A stretch of DNA of 64,000 nucleotides from Voacanga thouarsii (Eukaryota > Streptophyta > Magnoliopsida > Gentianales > Apocynaceae). Below the pieces are notes generated by a model, which had not been told where the DNA came from, made no database searches, and saw nothing but the letters and a program-made list of their open reading frames with translations. The position numbers and the translations under genes were made by a program. Positions 25,401-36,488 of the stretch are shown piece after piece. The stretch lies in contig JANUWF010001636.1 in the NCBI GenBank assembly GCA_026120185.1, positions 1,178,001-1,242,000 on the forward strand. The letters are read 5' to 3'. The first letter of the stretch is position 1. Each line of letters begins with the position of its first letter.

Positions 25401-26511
25401 GATATCAAAATGTTCTCCATTCACCCAACAACAACTTTAATTATAGCAAAGTGATGTTTTACCTTAAATATAAGGTTCCTTGGTGTGATTTGTTCCAATA
25501 ACTTCTCAAAAACTCACACACAACACCAAGTACACACACTAGCACCTTTTTTTTCTTTTGTTTAATTTCTTTTTCTCTTGTTTTTGTTTCTTCATGGTTG
25601 CCGAAATTTCGGTAGTATAACAGCCTCTTCTCACCGCCATTCATCATCAAATCTTGGCCAATCATCTCTTATTTTTATTAATTGTATGGCGGTTATATAT
25701 AGATGTGTTTTAATAAAAATCTTACACACCAACCACTTATTTTTCTTCCTCAAACTTTCCTCTTCATTTCTCTTGAATGGCTGCTGGTTTTCTTAGCCAT
25801 TTTTCAGTCATGCAATCACCTTCTCATGGTCCAAGTATTGCTCAATCACATTGCACAAGACCTTAATTAAAAGGCCCACAAATGATGTGTTTCAATCACA
25901 AAAATACACATCATTATTTATTTATTTTGTAATTTTTTAATTTCATGCATCTTGCATGAATTCTTCATGCAACCTCTCATAAATTAACACATGTCCAAGG
26001 CTACTAATCACAAAATGCTACACGTCCAAATTTTTTTACTGTATTTTTTAATTTTTCTAAAAAATGATCAAAATCATATCCGAAATGAAAAAATATTTTA
26101 CTTTACCATTTAAGTCTAAAAATTCCACTAAATCCATTGGTAATACTTAAATTCTTCAATTCTTTCTTAATTTGGTCAAATTCGAGGTCAAAGTCATGGG
26201 CGCAGTCAAAATGACGAAAATGCCCCCGATAACCCGAATAACATCACACCAAAACGTGTGTTTCATCGCACTGATCAATATCTCTTCTCAGTGTACCCTC
26301 AAATTATTATTTTATTAATAATAATAGCCTTTCTAATATTTAGGGTACAGATAGAATAAATAAAAAAAATTACATCAAGGTCCTTACAAAATATTATTAT
26401 ACCAAAATATTCGTTTCATTACACCGATCATCTTTTATTCTGACAATTGATATAAATTCTCATTTTATTACAAATAATGACCAATCAAAGGTAAAAGTGC
26501 AGGGTATTACA
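22489..26511. mobile_element. Probable 4.0 kb solo LTR
   Basis: The block starts TGTAACATCCC and ends GGGTATTACA, giving TG...CA ends with a short terminal inverted repeat (TGTAA/TTACA). The flanking five bases are ATAAG (22484-22488) and GTAAG (26512-26516), a likely target duplication with one change. Inside are no protein domains, TATA-like motifs near 24711 and 25692, and an unusual repeat cluster at 23144-23275. LTRs this long are known in some Ty3-type plant lineages such as Tekay/Del and Tat. A solo LTR arises by recombination between the two LTRs. The lineage cannot be set from an LTR alone. Confidence 0.6.
23144..23275. repeat. Cluster of near-palindromic ~20 bp repeats
   Basis: Five copies of a motif like GTATACCGCAGCGTACT start at about 23144, 23179, 23199, 23233 and 23253. 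Spacing alternates between about 35 and 20 bp, giving a higher-order period near 54 bp. Each copy is close to its own reverse complement (GTAyac...GTAC). The cluster lies inside the probable solo LTR. Confidence 0.8.
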
Positions 26512-26712
26512 GTAAGTGGGAAAGAATTAATTTAAATTAAGTTTTAAAAAATTATTAAATGTGTAGGGTTAAATTAGTTCAAAAAGAGAGAATGATAGAT
26601 TGTAAGTAAATGATGTTCCCGAAAAATAAAAATTATATAAAATAATAATAATTTAATTTTGAATAAGAATGAAAAATTCTTATCTAAATATAGTCTAAAT
26701 ATTTTTAAAAAA

Positions 26713-27038
26713 TATTTCATCCGTTTCAATATACTTATTTATAAATTTTTTTTGTTTTATTTCAAAATACTTATTCATGTACATATTTCTAGAACTAATG
26801 ATTAGTTTTTTCCTATTGTACCCATATTTATTCCAAATCAACTACATAACTTTCTAAAACTCTTATTTCTTCTTATTTCTTGAAAATTTTTACTAACCAA
26901 TAGTTATAATGTTTTAAATATGGGTAGAATATGAACTTTATTTAAATTATTATATTATTTTTAACACCCTTAATTTGTGTACAAAAAATTTCATGAACAA
27001 ATATTTTCATAAATAAATATTTTAAAACAGAGGGAGTA
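26713..27038. mobile_element. Stowaway-like MITE, family B, intact copy
   Basis: 326 bp including flanking TA. It begins TA-TTTCATCCGTTTCAATATAC and ends TTTTAAAACAGAGGGAG-TA, an inverted-repeat pair. It matches the two halves of the interrupted copy at 3732-4318 and serves as its unbroken reference. Confidence 0.8.
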
Positions 27039-27364
27039 TAACTTAGATACTAAAAACGTTGAGGGAGTAGTACATAGCCAAATTAACTGTTCTGAGAAAT
27101 TATAGGCTTAGGTTAGCCAATTCATATATGGCATGCTGAAGGTGCATTGTAACGTAATTATTGAAAAATAAAAGGAAAGGCAGAAAAGCGAAGGGAACGC
27201 GAACACCGGTATTATTTAGAAAAAATAAAAATAAAAAAGGAACCCAGCCAGTATTTTATAGTATTTATATATCAAGAAAACGATGAAATCATCATTTGTT
27301 GCAGGTCTCGTCGCTCCTTTGACAGTGACGGCTGATTACGACAGAGTTTCAGTGTGGGAGTGTC

Positions 27365-27580
27365 ATGGCGGATGATGGTTTCTACTACTGGGTACTGTCC
27401 ATCAAACCCTAATAAAGCTACTGCCACCTCTCAAATCATCAGAAGGAGGACAAGAAGGAGAAGCAGAAACCTCCAGCTCAGCCTATCGAGATTTTCCTTC
27501 GCCATTTTGTTAGTAATAGTAGCAGTAGTACAACATTGGAAGATTTTCTTTTCTACGCCAATTTCTACTTTGTTGTTTGA
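27365..27580 (+). pseudogene. Possible broken small gene
   Basis: A frame starts ATG GCG GAT GAT (MADDGFYYWVLSIKP), meets two consecutive TAA stops (27410-27415), then runs open in the same frame for 55 codons to TGA at 27578-27580 with a lysine-rich start and an IEIFLRHFVSNSS-like stretch. Composition is clearly less AT-rich than the flanks. A 54-base GT...AG segment (27392-27445) would remove both stops in frame but is short for a plant intron. Family not recognised. It could be a pseudogene, or a real gene with a mini-intron. Confidence 0.3.
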
Positions 27581-27894
27581 ATCTGTGTTACCACGTGATT
27601 GTTACTGTAAATTTACCATGTGTTAATCCCAATTCAGTTATACTTGGTCATTGGCCTCAAGGAGCCATGGACATGCTTCGTGAGTTGCTCTAGCTAGCTA
27701 CAAGAGAAATGTCTATTGGCTTAGTGATCAGCACTAATACCAAAGCCATAGGTGTGGGTCACTCCTTCGACCGGCCTAGCTAATGCAGACTGTGGTGGAT
27801 TGGTATTAATCGTATCCTCCATACTTCTGTTGGTTTTCCTATTTTCCTATCACCTTGGAACTCCCTCTACTTGATACAATTTAAAAATTGCACA

Positions 27895-28147
27895 TTTACA
27901 GTATAGAACGGCAAGAAACGGAATTATTTTGTTGGCCCTTTCTCTTTCACAACTGCAGCTCTCTTTTTCCCATCTGGAATGGTTCCATTGATGCTGGATG
28001 ATGCCACCACACCAAGGGAACACGATGGACCTTCATCTCTTTGCTCTGCCTTTCTTTTTACCAGTATATTATGATATTCTTCATGAAGAAATTTTGTCTG
28101 GAAGACAGAAGAGGCTAGGTTGCATACACTTGGTTGCTGTCTTCTGG
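27895..28147 (-). pseudogene. Orphan copy of a NAC-like last exon
   Basis: The minus strand here is homologous to the last exon of the NAC-like gene at 29491-32153. Shared peptide blocks in order are TKFL, KAE-RDEGPS, GVVA-SSS, TIPDGKKRAAV against TLIPDRKKKAAV, ending near a stop. DNA identity is obvious over roughly 220 bp. None of the other four exons was found nearby, so this is a gene fragment, probably left by a local duplication followed by deletion. It keeps an open frame of about 65 codons to a TAA somewhat earlier than in the full gene. Confidence 0.75.
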
Positions 28148-29490
28148 TAGAATGAACTTGAGATAGTCAATGAGAAATTAAGAGGTTATTCCAACACAAT
28201 AATGAACACCTTACCATAAGTGTGTTGAAATAAAGGTATGTATGCACAATGTGGAACTTTGGGTCACGTTTTAAGAAGGTGGAACTTTGGGCCACTTTGT
28301 CAAACTAATATACTGTTAAAGAATAATATAAAGAATAAATTCAACACAATATATAATTAATAAAAAATGCTATAATTAATTAGTCCGTAATAATATCATA
28401 TTTAATTTTTTTTCCTCCCATTGAAAGGACTTTTGTCCGGCCAATTTGTAACTGTCCAAACTTGTGTTTGAAGAAATTATTATTTAGAATGACTGGGCAA
28501 AACATACACCTCTATTTGTACAGCTTTAACTGTGAAATTCAATCATACTCCCAAAACTCATATGGTATCACGAGTGGCATTGCAATTTTTCAAAATAATT
28601 ACTTTGCTCTATGCTCACTATGGCACTTTGTTAATGCGCTAAAGAACAAGGTAGTAGCTAAGTAGAGTAGTGTCATATACAATACTGATCATAAGTTTGA
28701 ATCTTGATTGCAACAGTAACTTGAGAAAGACATTTGGTGAGCATTTAACTAAAGTTCTAACGTTTACATAGAATTGTGATAATAGACCCGCCTTCTCGAC
28801 CTTCTTGACACAGCCAATGACTCAAAGGAAGACAGCACAATCTCATTTTTACGTTTCTAAGGGGGTTTGTTAAGCTGCCACCCATTTCCATCATTTTTAT
28901 AGTACCAAAAGGGGGAAAATTATATGCTTTCTCACTGGCTCGACTTACAAAAGAAATGTCTAATTGCTTACTAATGGCTAACACTTTTTCACCTTTTTCT
29001 ATGTATGCTCTTCATATAAAATCATAAAGATAAGCAGAAGATACGGAATGGCAAAACAGAATTAAGAAACAAACAAAAGCTACATATATATATAACTATA
29101 CGATGATATTGGCAGTCATCATTTTGCATATAATACCTATTTGAAAAACTTTACAAGTAAGCCTATATGAAACAAAACAGATCAAAGAAGGTCATTCCAA
29201 CATTACAATTGTAAGAATATGGTTAACTGTCTCCACTTGGTTCAACTAAGAGGCAAGAACATAAAATTTGGTGCTTCCTCTTCCTAGCTCAACCAAGATT
29301 CATGTGACCATTAATCTCCTTCAAGCTATGCAGCTAAGGTAACCTCGCAGACTGGTACTACTCCCTTCTCATTTCCGTCGACTTTCCCATACCCATGAAA
29401 CTCCATAGCATTAGCACATATCCCTATCAACAACACAATACCAAGTGAAGACATCTATTTCATATGAGTAACACATCATGCACTTGCAGC
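28148..29490. other. Intergenic DNA and probable 3' UTR of the NAC-like gene
   Basis: No additional gene is seen. The part next to 29490 is probably the 3' UTR of the minus-strand NAC-like gene. Small open frames at 28462-28665 and 28757-28984 show no family features. Confidence 0.4.
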
Positions 29491-32153
29491 TTAGAAAGGC
29501 ATGAAACAGAAATATTTCTTTAGCCTTTTTGTTTTCCCAACAGCTGCCTTCTTTTTCCTATCTGGAATGAGTGTGGTGGTGCTGGATGGTGCCACCACAC
29601 TAGGGGAAAATGAAGGGCCTTCATCCCTATACTCTGCCTTCAGTCTTTTAACAGTATGATTTGCTGTTCTGTCATCAAGAAACTTTGTCTCTATTACAGA
29701 TGGGGCTACTTTGTATCCACCTGCTTCCGGTCTTCCAGTAGCACAAACTAGAGATCCTATTAAATGAAGGTTAATTTAGAGATTATTCCAGTATTGTTAT
29801 AGGTATTTTGCAAGGGAAGTGCTAAATTAAAAGGTGTCTGCACAATAGGTATCATGCTTGCCACAATTTATGAAGTGAGGTGATGTGCAGTTTAAGACTC
29901 ACTCCCCAAGGACAACTTGAATGGCCTCCGGTTCCAATTTTGATAGGATAAAATAAAGTTTTATCTTTCAGTGAATGTGTTAAAAGAAGTAAAGCATCGC
30001 ATATGAAGCTTGTCACCATGTCGCAATTCCTACAACCATCTGACTTCTAGAATGTGAACAAAATTAAAAATCAAGCTTGAATAATGGGGACTGAGGGAGA
30101 ATGCAAAATAAAAATAGTAACCTAACTTCTCAAACACACATGATCAGTAAGCTATGCATTTTAACCATCTGATTCAGCATATTATGAACTACAGAACAAG
30201 AACAGCAAATCACACATCTCTTTATCTTTTTGAGAATCAGAAAAGCAAAGGAAATAAATGAGAGCACAAGAACAAATAAGCTGCTTTAAAATGATTTTGC
30301 AATGAACTTTGACATACCTGAAGTCGGTGGCTGCATAACCACTTCAGATGGTCTAGTAGATGTAGCAACAGTGAATCTATGACTTGAATCCTTCACTTGC
30401 GGCCCTTGGTTATTGTCATCTTCCAGGACCTGCAACAAGGCATCTGGATCAAAATATCCATCTAATGTCATGCTTGAGCGACTTGAATTGTCTGAACTGG
30501 AAGAATGTGATAGTCGGTCAACAAGGTCATCCAATTCCAAGTAGTCTCTTATCCAAGGATCCAGAAGTTTGTCAGCCTCAGACAAAACTGTTGTGCCATC
30601 ACCATTCTTCATCCACAGAAGACATAAGCAGAGGCCAGAGCTGAGAAAATATTGATGCACAAAAACGTGTTCTAGAATTCTGGAAAAATTACCTAGTGAT
30701 ACACAAGTAAAATCCTCTGTTTCCCTCCCCCACCCAAAACTATGCATCCTTTGTATTGATGGAGAAAAAGAGTACAGTATTATGTTGTTTGAATCATACA
30801 CAGTGGAGTTGCAAAGATGAATTCAACAATGCAACCAAGTGTAGGACTGGAATGGCTCATTGTACTCTAATTGTCCATTCAACATAGATTTGCATACTTC
30901 ATGGTGTACAAAAGCATGTTACATGTGCATTTATATTCATAGGTAACTGTCAAAAAAACTAGTCATGTTCATGAATAGGTATACAGGCAATTTTTTATTT
31001 AGTCATCGTAAATCAAATCTTGAAAGTTTGTCCTACGTTGGACTTCAAGCTCATTGCTAATGTATCCGAATTGTAAACTGTGACCTGAAAACTAGACATA
31101 GAAGCTCAAGAAGCTAACTGTATTGGTGTGTGAAAATTAGGTAGCAATTTTATGCTGGACGCAGACTAGTTTCGTCATAAGCTGAGTTAGGAAAAAAAAG
31201 ATATTCACAAGCCATTACCAACATAGACAAGTCTAAAAGAAGACCAACCAGGGGTCCACTTGTGGAACCTTTTCTAGAGATACTATCAGTGGTTTGGGCA
31301 ACTGATGGTGCTGTTTGAGCTTGATTCCTGCCATCAACTACAGTGTCTTTTGATATGGGATGCATTTCTTTGTTAGAGCTAGAAAGAAAAACTCGGCAAA
31401 TTGCACTCTGTTCCTGCACCTAATCCCAGCAAAGAAGCAACCATTAATATCACAGTGGATAAAAATAAACTGTTAGATACCAACCACTAGTACATGGAAT
31501 ACCTTCTCTTTGTTGGTGCCACATTGACCCTTCTTTGTTTTCCTATATTCTTGCATTACCCAGTCAGTTTGTCCCTGAGAACTGTGCAACTCAAAGGCCA
31601 GAGTTGTCCTCCAACCCCTTATAGAAGAGTTCATGGATATTTCAGTGGCTTCTTCTTTTACTCTCCAGAATCCATAAGTATTCTCTTTCTTCTTAGTTGA
31701 ATTAACAATATACCACATCCCAGCTGTAAATCAAACACATTCTCTTCTTAATAAGCAAGCATATTAGAGAAATGATGATGTGACAGGTAAAAGGGATGCT
31801 TGATGAATCGGAAAATGTATTAAGAATATAGATTACTCGACCTCATTTTCACTGAATTACAGTGTGGCGATTATCACACCTTAGTTATTTCAGACCAGAA
31901 GAAACTGAAGTATCTTGAAGGGAGGGCAAGTAGAAGGTGTTTAACAGCATTTCTACAATTAAAATATGTTCAGTGTGCCATTACAATACTAACGAGGTAA
32001 ATTTGAAGGTTCAGGCTCGTATGGGTTGACATCATCAATCACATCTTGTGGGAGTTGAGATCCAGACTCGAATATGTCCAGATATGAAATGGCCTGCTCA
32101 TCAAAGCCATCAAATGCAGTATCTGCAGGAGAATTAAGTGCTGAAGGATACAT
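29491..32153 (-). CDS. Atypical NAC-domain protein (lacks subdomains A and B)
   Basis: Five coding exons (minus strand): 32153-31994, 31723-31503, 31419-31249, 30606-30318, 29756-29491. They total 1107 nt and 368 residues, all in phase. Residues ~41-53 (DDVNPYEPEPSNLP) correspond to NAC subdomain C. Exon 2 carries subdomains D and E: MWYIVNSTKKK, GFWRVKEE.., GWRTTLAFEL, TDWVMQEYR. These parts bind DNA in canonical NAC factors. The usual N-terminal subdomains A and B (PGFRFHPTDEEL region) are replaced by a ~40-residue acidic segment. The C-terminal half is serine/acidic (DPWIRDYLELDDL; DGYFDPDALLQVLEDD), typical of activation regions, and ends basic (DRKKKAA..KTKRLKKYF). Divergent plant NACs of this build exist. 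The exon 3/4 junction (donor CTG|GTTGGT, acceptor GAAG|AAT) is the least certain; an alternative upstream CAG acceptor does not keep frame. Confidence 0.78.
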
Positions 32154-33679
32154 GGCGGCCTTGTTTGTTGCAATGCTCAGTAAGTCAGTGACTACTCAGT
32201 ATATTGATCGGCTGTCATACAGATTAAAAAGAAAAGATTAACAAAATCAGATGTACCAAATGATACAATCTGCCTAGCATCATACAGAAATTTGTCAAGA
32301 GATTTTGAAGAGAGAACAGAATATTGAATCTAAATTCAAGAAAATACATGATCTAACAGATTAAACACCCGGCAACTATAGTGTTTGCCGTGCAATTCTT
32401 AGAGTTTATACTTCGAGCCTCAGACTCGGAGTCAGAAGACTTGTGTCCCGGATTTTGGTCATTCCTGAGAATCAAGTTGGTATAACACCCTTATACCCAT
32501 ACCAGGGTTGGGGAACTCAAATGTCGCACCTCCTACCTTTGCTGGGTTTTCCCTCCCCCTCCTCCTTCCCCTTGATAAACCCAACCTACAAAATGATACC
32601 CCAGCCCTCTCCTCGCCCTCCCCCCCCCCCCCCCCCAAAAAAAAAAAAAAAGAAAAGGTTCCTTCCATTTAATGAAATCAACGCAAAGGACAAAGCAACT
32701 ACATCAGAGGCTTCAAGACAACAATTCCAAAAAAAAAAAAAAAATCATTAGTCACCCAACTGTATGAACGGGGCATCATCTTCTTGAGGGGATTATAGTG
32801 ACTCAGATTCAAACACACAGAAGCAAAGCAGAAAGATAGTTTACGTATCAGAAGTGCCACCGCTGGGTAACTCATAGGCAGTAAGCAACTAATGCTTTTG
32901 ATGGACTATATTACCCATCGATATCAATGTAAACGGGGAAAAGTGAAAACAAAAAAGCAAGTACTTTCAAGAGGAGACTCGTATATTTAAACTTGAAAGC
33001 ATATTCCACGGTAACTATATCCCCCTATCACATGCCCCATTGACTTGGTCTCGACTGAGAAAGACTCGAATATTGACAATTCTGATCATCATTCTCAGCA
33101 ACTTTCATTCCTCGATTCAATGAAAAATCAAGGACTTTAATGCAGGCAAAAGATAATAATCTAGATTACTGCTAGCCTTTAAAGAAAAATTGATCAAAAC
33201 AAGAGGCATTAAAGCATGCAATAAAAAGTGCATAACGGATTGATCAATGGAATCAAGACAAGAAAACAATAAGAATATCTGCAACAAGAAACAATTGGTG
33301 AAAGTGAAAGTGATATGGGAAATGAATAATTGGTGACGGCTAATACAATATGCAGGAATATTCAAAAGCCCCCCTGCAAAAGGTCTAATTTTGCACATAT
33401 CGAGTATGCATAGTCCTTCTAAGACACATCCTAAAAACACAAACAAGAATCCCAATTTCGTAAGAACAACAAAATCCCAAATTCAGATGGAAAAGGGTTG
33501 CCGTTCAAGGATCAATATAACACCCAAACTCCAACTCAACACAAGAGTAGAACTGAAAAAACCCACCAAGAAGTTTGAAAATGCAAGAACTAAAGAAGTT
33601 CCATAGAGAAAGCACATGAATCAATCAACGAAACAAGATCAAGACAAAAGCTAAAACCCACGAAAGATCCGATACGAAC
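32154..33679 (-). other. 5' UTR intron and leader of the NAC-like gene
   Basis: On the minus strand, a donor at 33679 (CTTCATAG|GTTCG) and an acceptor at about 32212 (GTATGACAG|CCGATC) would define a ~1.47 kb intron in the 5' leader. About 58 leader bases then precede the ATG. The interval holds no coding frame with features. It contains a 17-base C run (32620-32636) directly joined to a 15-base A run (32637-32651). Confidence 0.45.
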
Positions 33680-33750
33680 CTATGAAGTGAGGCCCTCCGA
33701 GCTTCAACTTCGGGGTGTTCACTTCATTTCAGGTTGCTTAATCAGTACTT
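33680..33750 (-). other. Probable non-coding first exon of the NAC-like gene
   Basis: This lies about 30 bp downstream (minus strand) of the TATA box at 33776-33784 and ends at a good donor (33679). The transcription start is inferred from TATA spacing, not seen directly. Confidence 0.4.
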
Positions 33751-33775
33751 CGAGTGAAGCGAGAGTCCCGAGAGT

Positions 33776-33784
33776 GTATTTATA
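33776..33784 (-). promoter_or_regulatory. TATA box of the NAC-like gene
   Basis: The minus strand reads CCTATAAATACAC, a close match to the plant TATA consensus, positioned upstream of the inferred first exon. Confidence 0.6.
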
Positions 33785-33936
33785 GGGAAGTTTTCTTGGG
33801 TTCCGTTACTGTTTAACTGTGGTTAGTTAATTTGGAGGCGCACACAGTTAACTATGTGGGTTCGTGTGGCAGTGTCTGCTTTGCGTCTCTTCGCTTCGCT
33901 TCATTGTTTGTGCCTCTTACAATGTGGAGATTTTCA

Positions 33937-33942
33937 CACGTG
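33937..33942. promoter_or_regulatory. G-box (CACGTG) upstream of the NAC-like gene
   Basis: A perfect CACGTG palindrome (in CACACGTGAT) lies about 155 bp upstream of the TATA box. G-boxes and ABREs bind bZIP and bHLH factors and often mark stress or light control. Function here is inference from motif and position only. Confidence 0.4.
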
Positions 33943-33949
33943 ATGGTCT

Positions 33950-34478
33950 TTCATTGGCCAGCTTATGCAAGTAGACTGCGTGGACCCCACATGTGTACCC
34001 TATTCTGACTCAAATTTACGCGGTTTCCATGAAGCTTCCTTCATAAGACCGCATATTTACGAATTTTGTATTTTGTAGTTTGATGATGACGCAATTAATA
34101 TTTCTCTTGATGATGACATAAATTAAATGCAAAAAACCACCATAGAAAAGATGGAAAAATTTTTTAAAAATCGAAGAAAGTTATAATGGGGAAATTATTG
34201 TAATGACTTTGGACATGGAAATGATTATTGTTACAATTAAAACATATGTTAGGACATAACAAGTGTGTGCGTGTGTCCATATGAAAGAGAAATGCCGTGA
34301 TGGCAAAAAATACTAATTTTTAATTTAATTTTTATATGAAAAAAGCACGATAAAAAATACAACTTTTACAAGTTTGAGTAAAAAAAAATTTGACATTATT
34401 ACACAGCAGCAATAAATATTAACAACATTTATTGATTTCTTGCTGAAATTTACATTTTTGTTGACAAATCAATAGTGT

Positions 34479-34523
<45 letters not shown>

Positions 34524-35392
34524 ATTACCATTCAAATATATACTTATTGGCTTGACAACACCTTCGAATGAAATTTTATAGTCCCTCCAATTATTTTTAG
34601 AAGTAATCTGAGTTATACTCAATTAAATTAAAGAAACTATAAATTTTATAATGTTCTGAAGAAAATAATTGAATTAATATTTTTTATTAAAATATGATAA
34701 AAATTAATGAAATAATAAATTATAAAAATATAATTAAAAATAATAAATATCTTCTTAACTTTCTAAAATAATATAAAATTTAAAAAAATTCTAATTAAAG
34801 TAATTTCTAAAAGCAATCCGAGGAGTGTGATTCTTGGTCAATCTTGAAAGCTATCCCGATTCATATAGAAGGATCTAGAAGACATTCTCCTTATCTACGG
34901 TAAAACCATATTAAAGGGCAGAAAATAAGCTTTGGTCTTTCAATTTATAACTCTCAAAATGTATCTAACACTATCCAAAAGGCCTTTCAAAGTCATGCCC
35001 TTGGGGTCAAAGTGCACAATTTGCTTAAAAAGCAAGAAATACCTCTCCCCTTGTGCATCTTATCTTTCTATACTCATTTGTCCAACTACCACAACCTGTA
35101 TGAATAATCAAACAAACCCTTCGATATTTATGATATTTTTTTGGATGAAAGTGTATTACTTCTCTTTCAAATTCAAATTTTATTTTAATTTAAAATTATT
35201 ATTTTTAAAAAATATCATATACTTATAATATACCATATTATCTTATTTTAATCTTACTTAAACCTTACTTTATCTTATATATTTAATAATTTTTTATTAT
35301 ATTCAAATAAACTTATTTTAAAACAATTTCAATCCAAATAGCAAATCAATGGGAAAGAAGTATAGGAATGCATATTCAAATTCTTTGTAACG
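33950..35392. other. AT-rich intergenic DNA, no gene seen
   Basis: Contains a (TA)n microsatellite of about 40 bases at 34482-34521. The small frame at 34932-35228 shows no recognisable features. Confidence 0.5.
34482..34521. repeat. (TA)n microsatellite
   Basis: Uninterrupted AT dinucleotides for about 40 bases. Confidence 0.95.
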
Positions 35393-35652
35393 TACTATCA
35401 CTGTTTCATAATATAAGTCGTTTTAAACTTATGCATAAGAATTAAATTAAAATCCATAAATTTTAGTTAATTTAAAAACTAAACTTCAAAAACACTTTTA
35501 ATTAAGTCATTGCCTACTTTGATAATTAGAGAAAGTTAAGTCATAATTAATAGAAAGAGAGAGTAAGGAAGAGTAGAGTTGGAAAAAAAATAATTTTTTA
35601 TAAAATAAAAAAATTTAAAATTTAAAATTATTTATATTGTGAAATGACAGTA
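35393..35652. mobile_element. Stowaway-like MITE, family D
   Basis: 260 bp with TA at both edges. The left end is TACTATCACTGTTTCATAAT and the reverse complement of the right end is TACTGTCATTTCACAATATA. The first ~25 bp resemble family A ends, but the interior differs. Confidence 0.6.
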
Positions 35653-36004
35653 CTTAAAAAAATTCTTTGTAATATGAGTTGATTTTGAGTCAGAAAGTGC
35701 AAGTACTTTGATAACATTTCCTTTCCAACTTATTATAGCATTCAGCTGTCACTACCACAAGGCCATTTTTGTAAACATCAAGTGGATTTCACATCATAAA
35801 AACCATACCAAGTGTTATGCAAATGTGACATATTTTACTCACAAAAGGTCAGACCTAGAATATTCGATAACCTTCTAAGCCTTGTTTTTCTTCTTTGTCT
35901 CTGTGTCAATGAGTGGCATGTGAGCAAATGATGGCAATGGCTTTTAATGTGGTACCTTTTGTGTTTTTCCTATCCACTTGAACAGGTTTCAAATAATTTG
36001 ATTT

Positions 36005-36371
36005 TGTTATGAATTATTGAAATCTCCATTAATTAGTGGAGGCTCCACTAATTATGGATTTATGTGAATTATTATAAAATTTTTATGGATGTCCACTATT
36101 TAGTGGAGACACCACTAATTGAGATTAGTTGAAGATGATGTATGCTATGATATATTCCACTAATTAGAGCTCTATAAATAGAGCTATGCTCTAAGCTTGT
36201 AATACACTATCATTTTGTGAAAGAAAGATTAGTGAAAGAAAGATTAGAAAAAGAATTGTGAGAGAAAGAAAGAGAGAAGTTTGAAGAGAAATTCTTGTGC
36301 AAAAAATAGTTAGAATTTTCTTAGAGTGTAGTGTGTAGATTTTATTCTAACACTACCCTAATTTTATAATA
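36005..36371 (+). repeat. 5' LTR of Copia element 2
   Basis: 367 bp, TGTTATGAATT...TTATAATA. The terminal CA is changed to TA relative to the 3' LTR. The TATA-like CTATAAATAGAGCT lies near 36172. It differs from the 3' LTR at about 16 of 367 positions by eye (about 4%), mostly transitions. Confidence 0.93.
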
Positions 36372-36488
36372 CGTTATCAGCACGAGACTCTACCGAAGTA
36401 TTGAAGGTTATAATCACGGTGGTACTATTGAAGTGTTCTTGAACAAAAGAGGAAGGTAAGTATTTTTTCTATTTGATTTTGTATCTAC

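Noticed and set aside
32443..32751. Proline/lysine-rich open frame
   Set aside because: Produced by the joined C and A homopolymers in the NAC-like leader intron.
34419..34622. Open frame with alternating isoleucine-tyrosine
   Set aside because: It is the translation of a (TA)n microsatellite.
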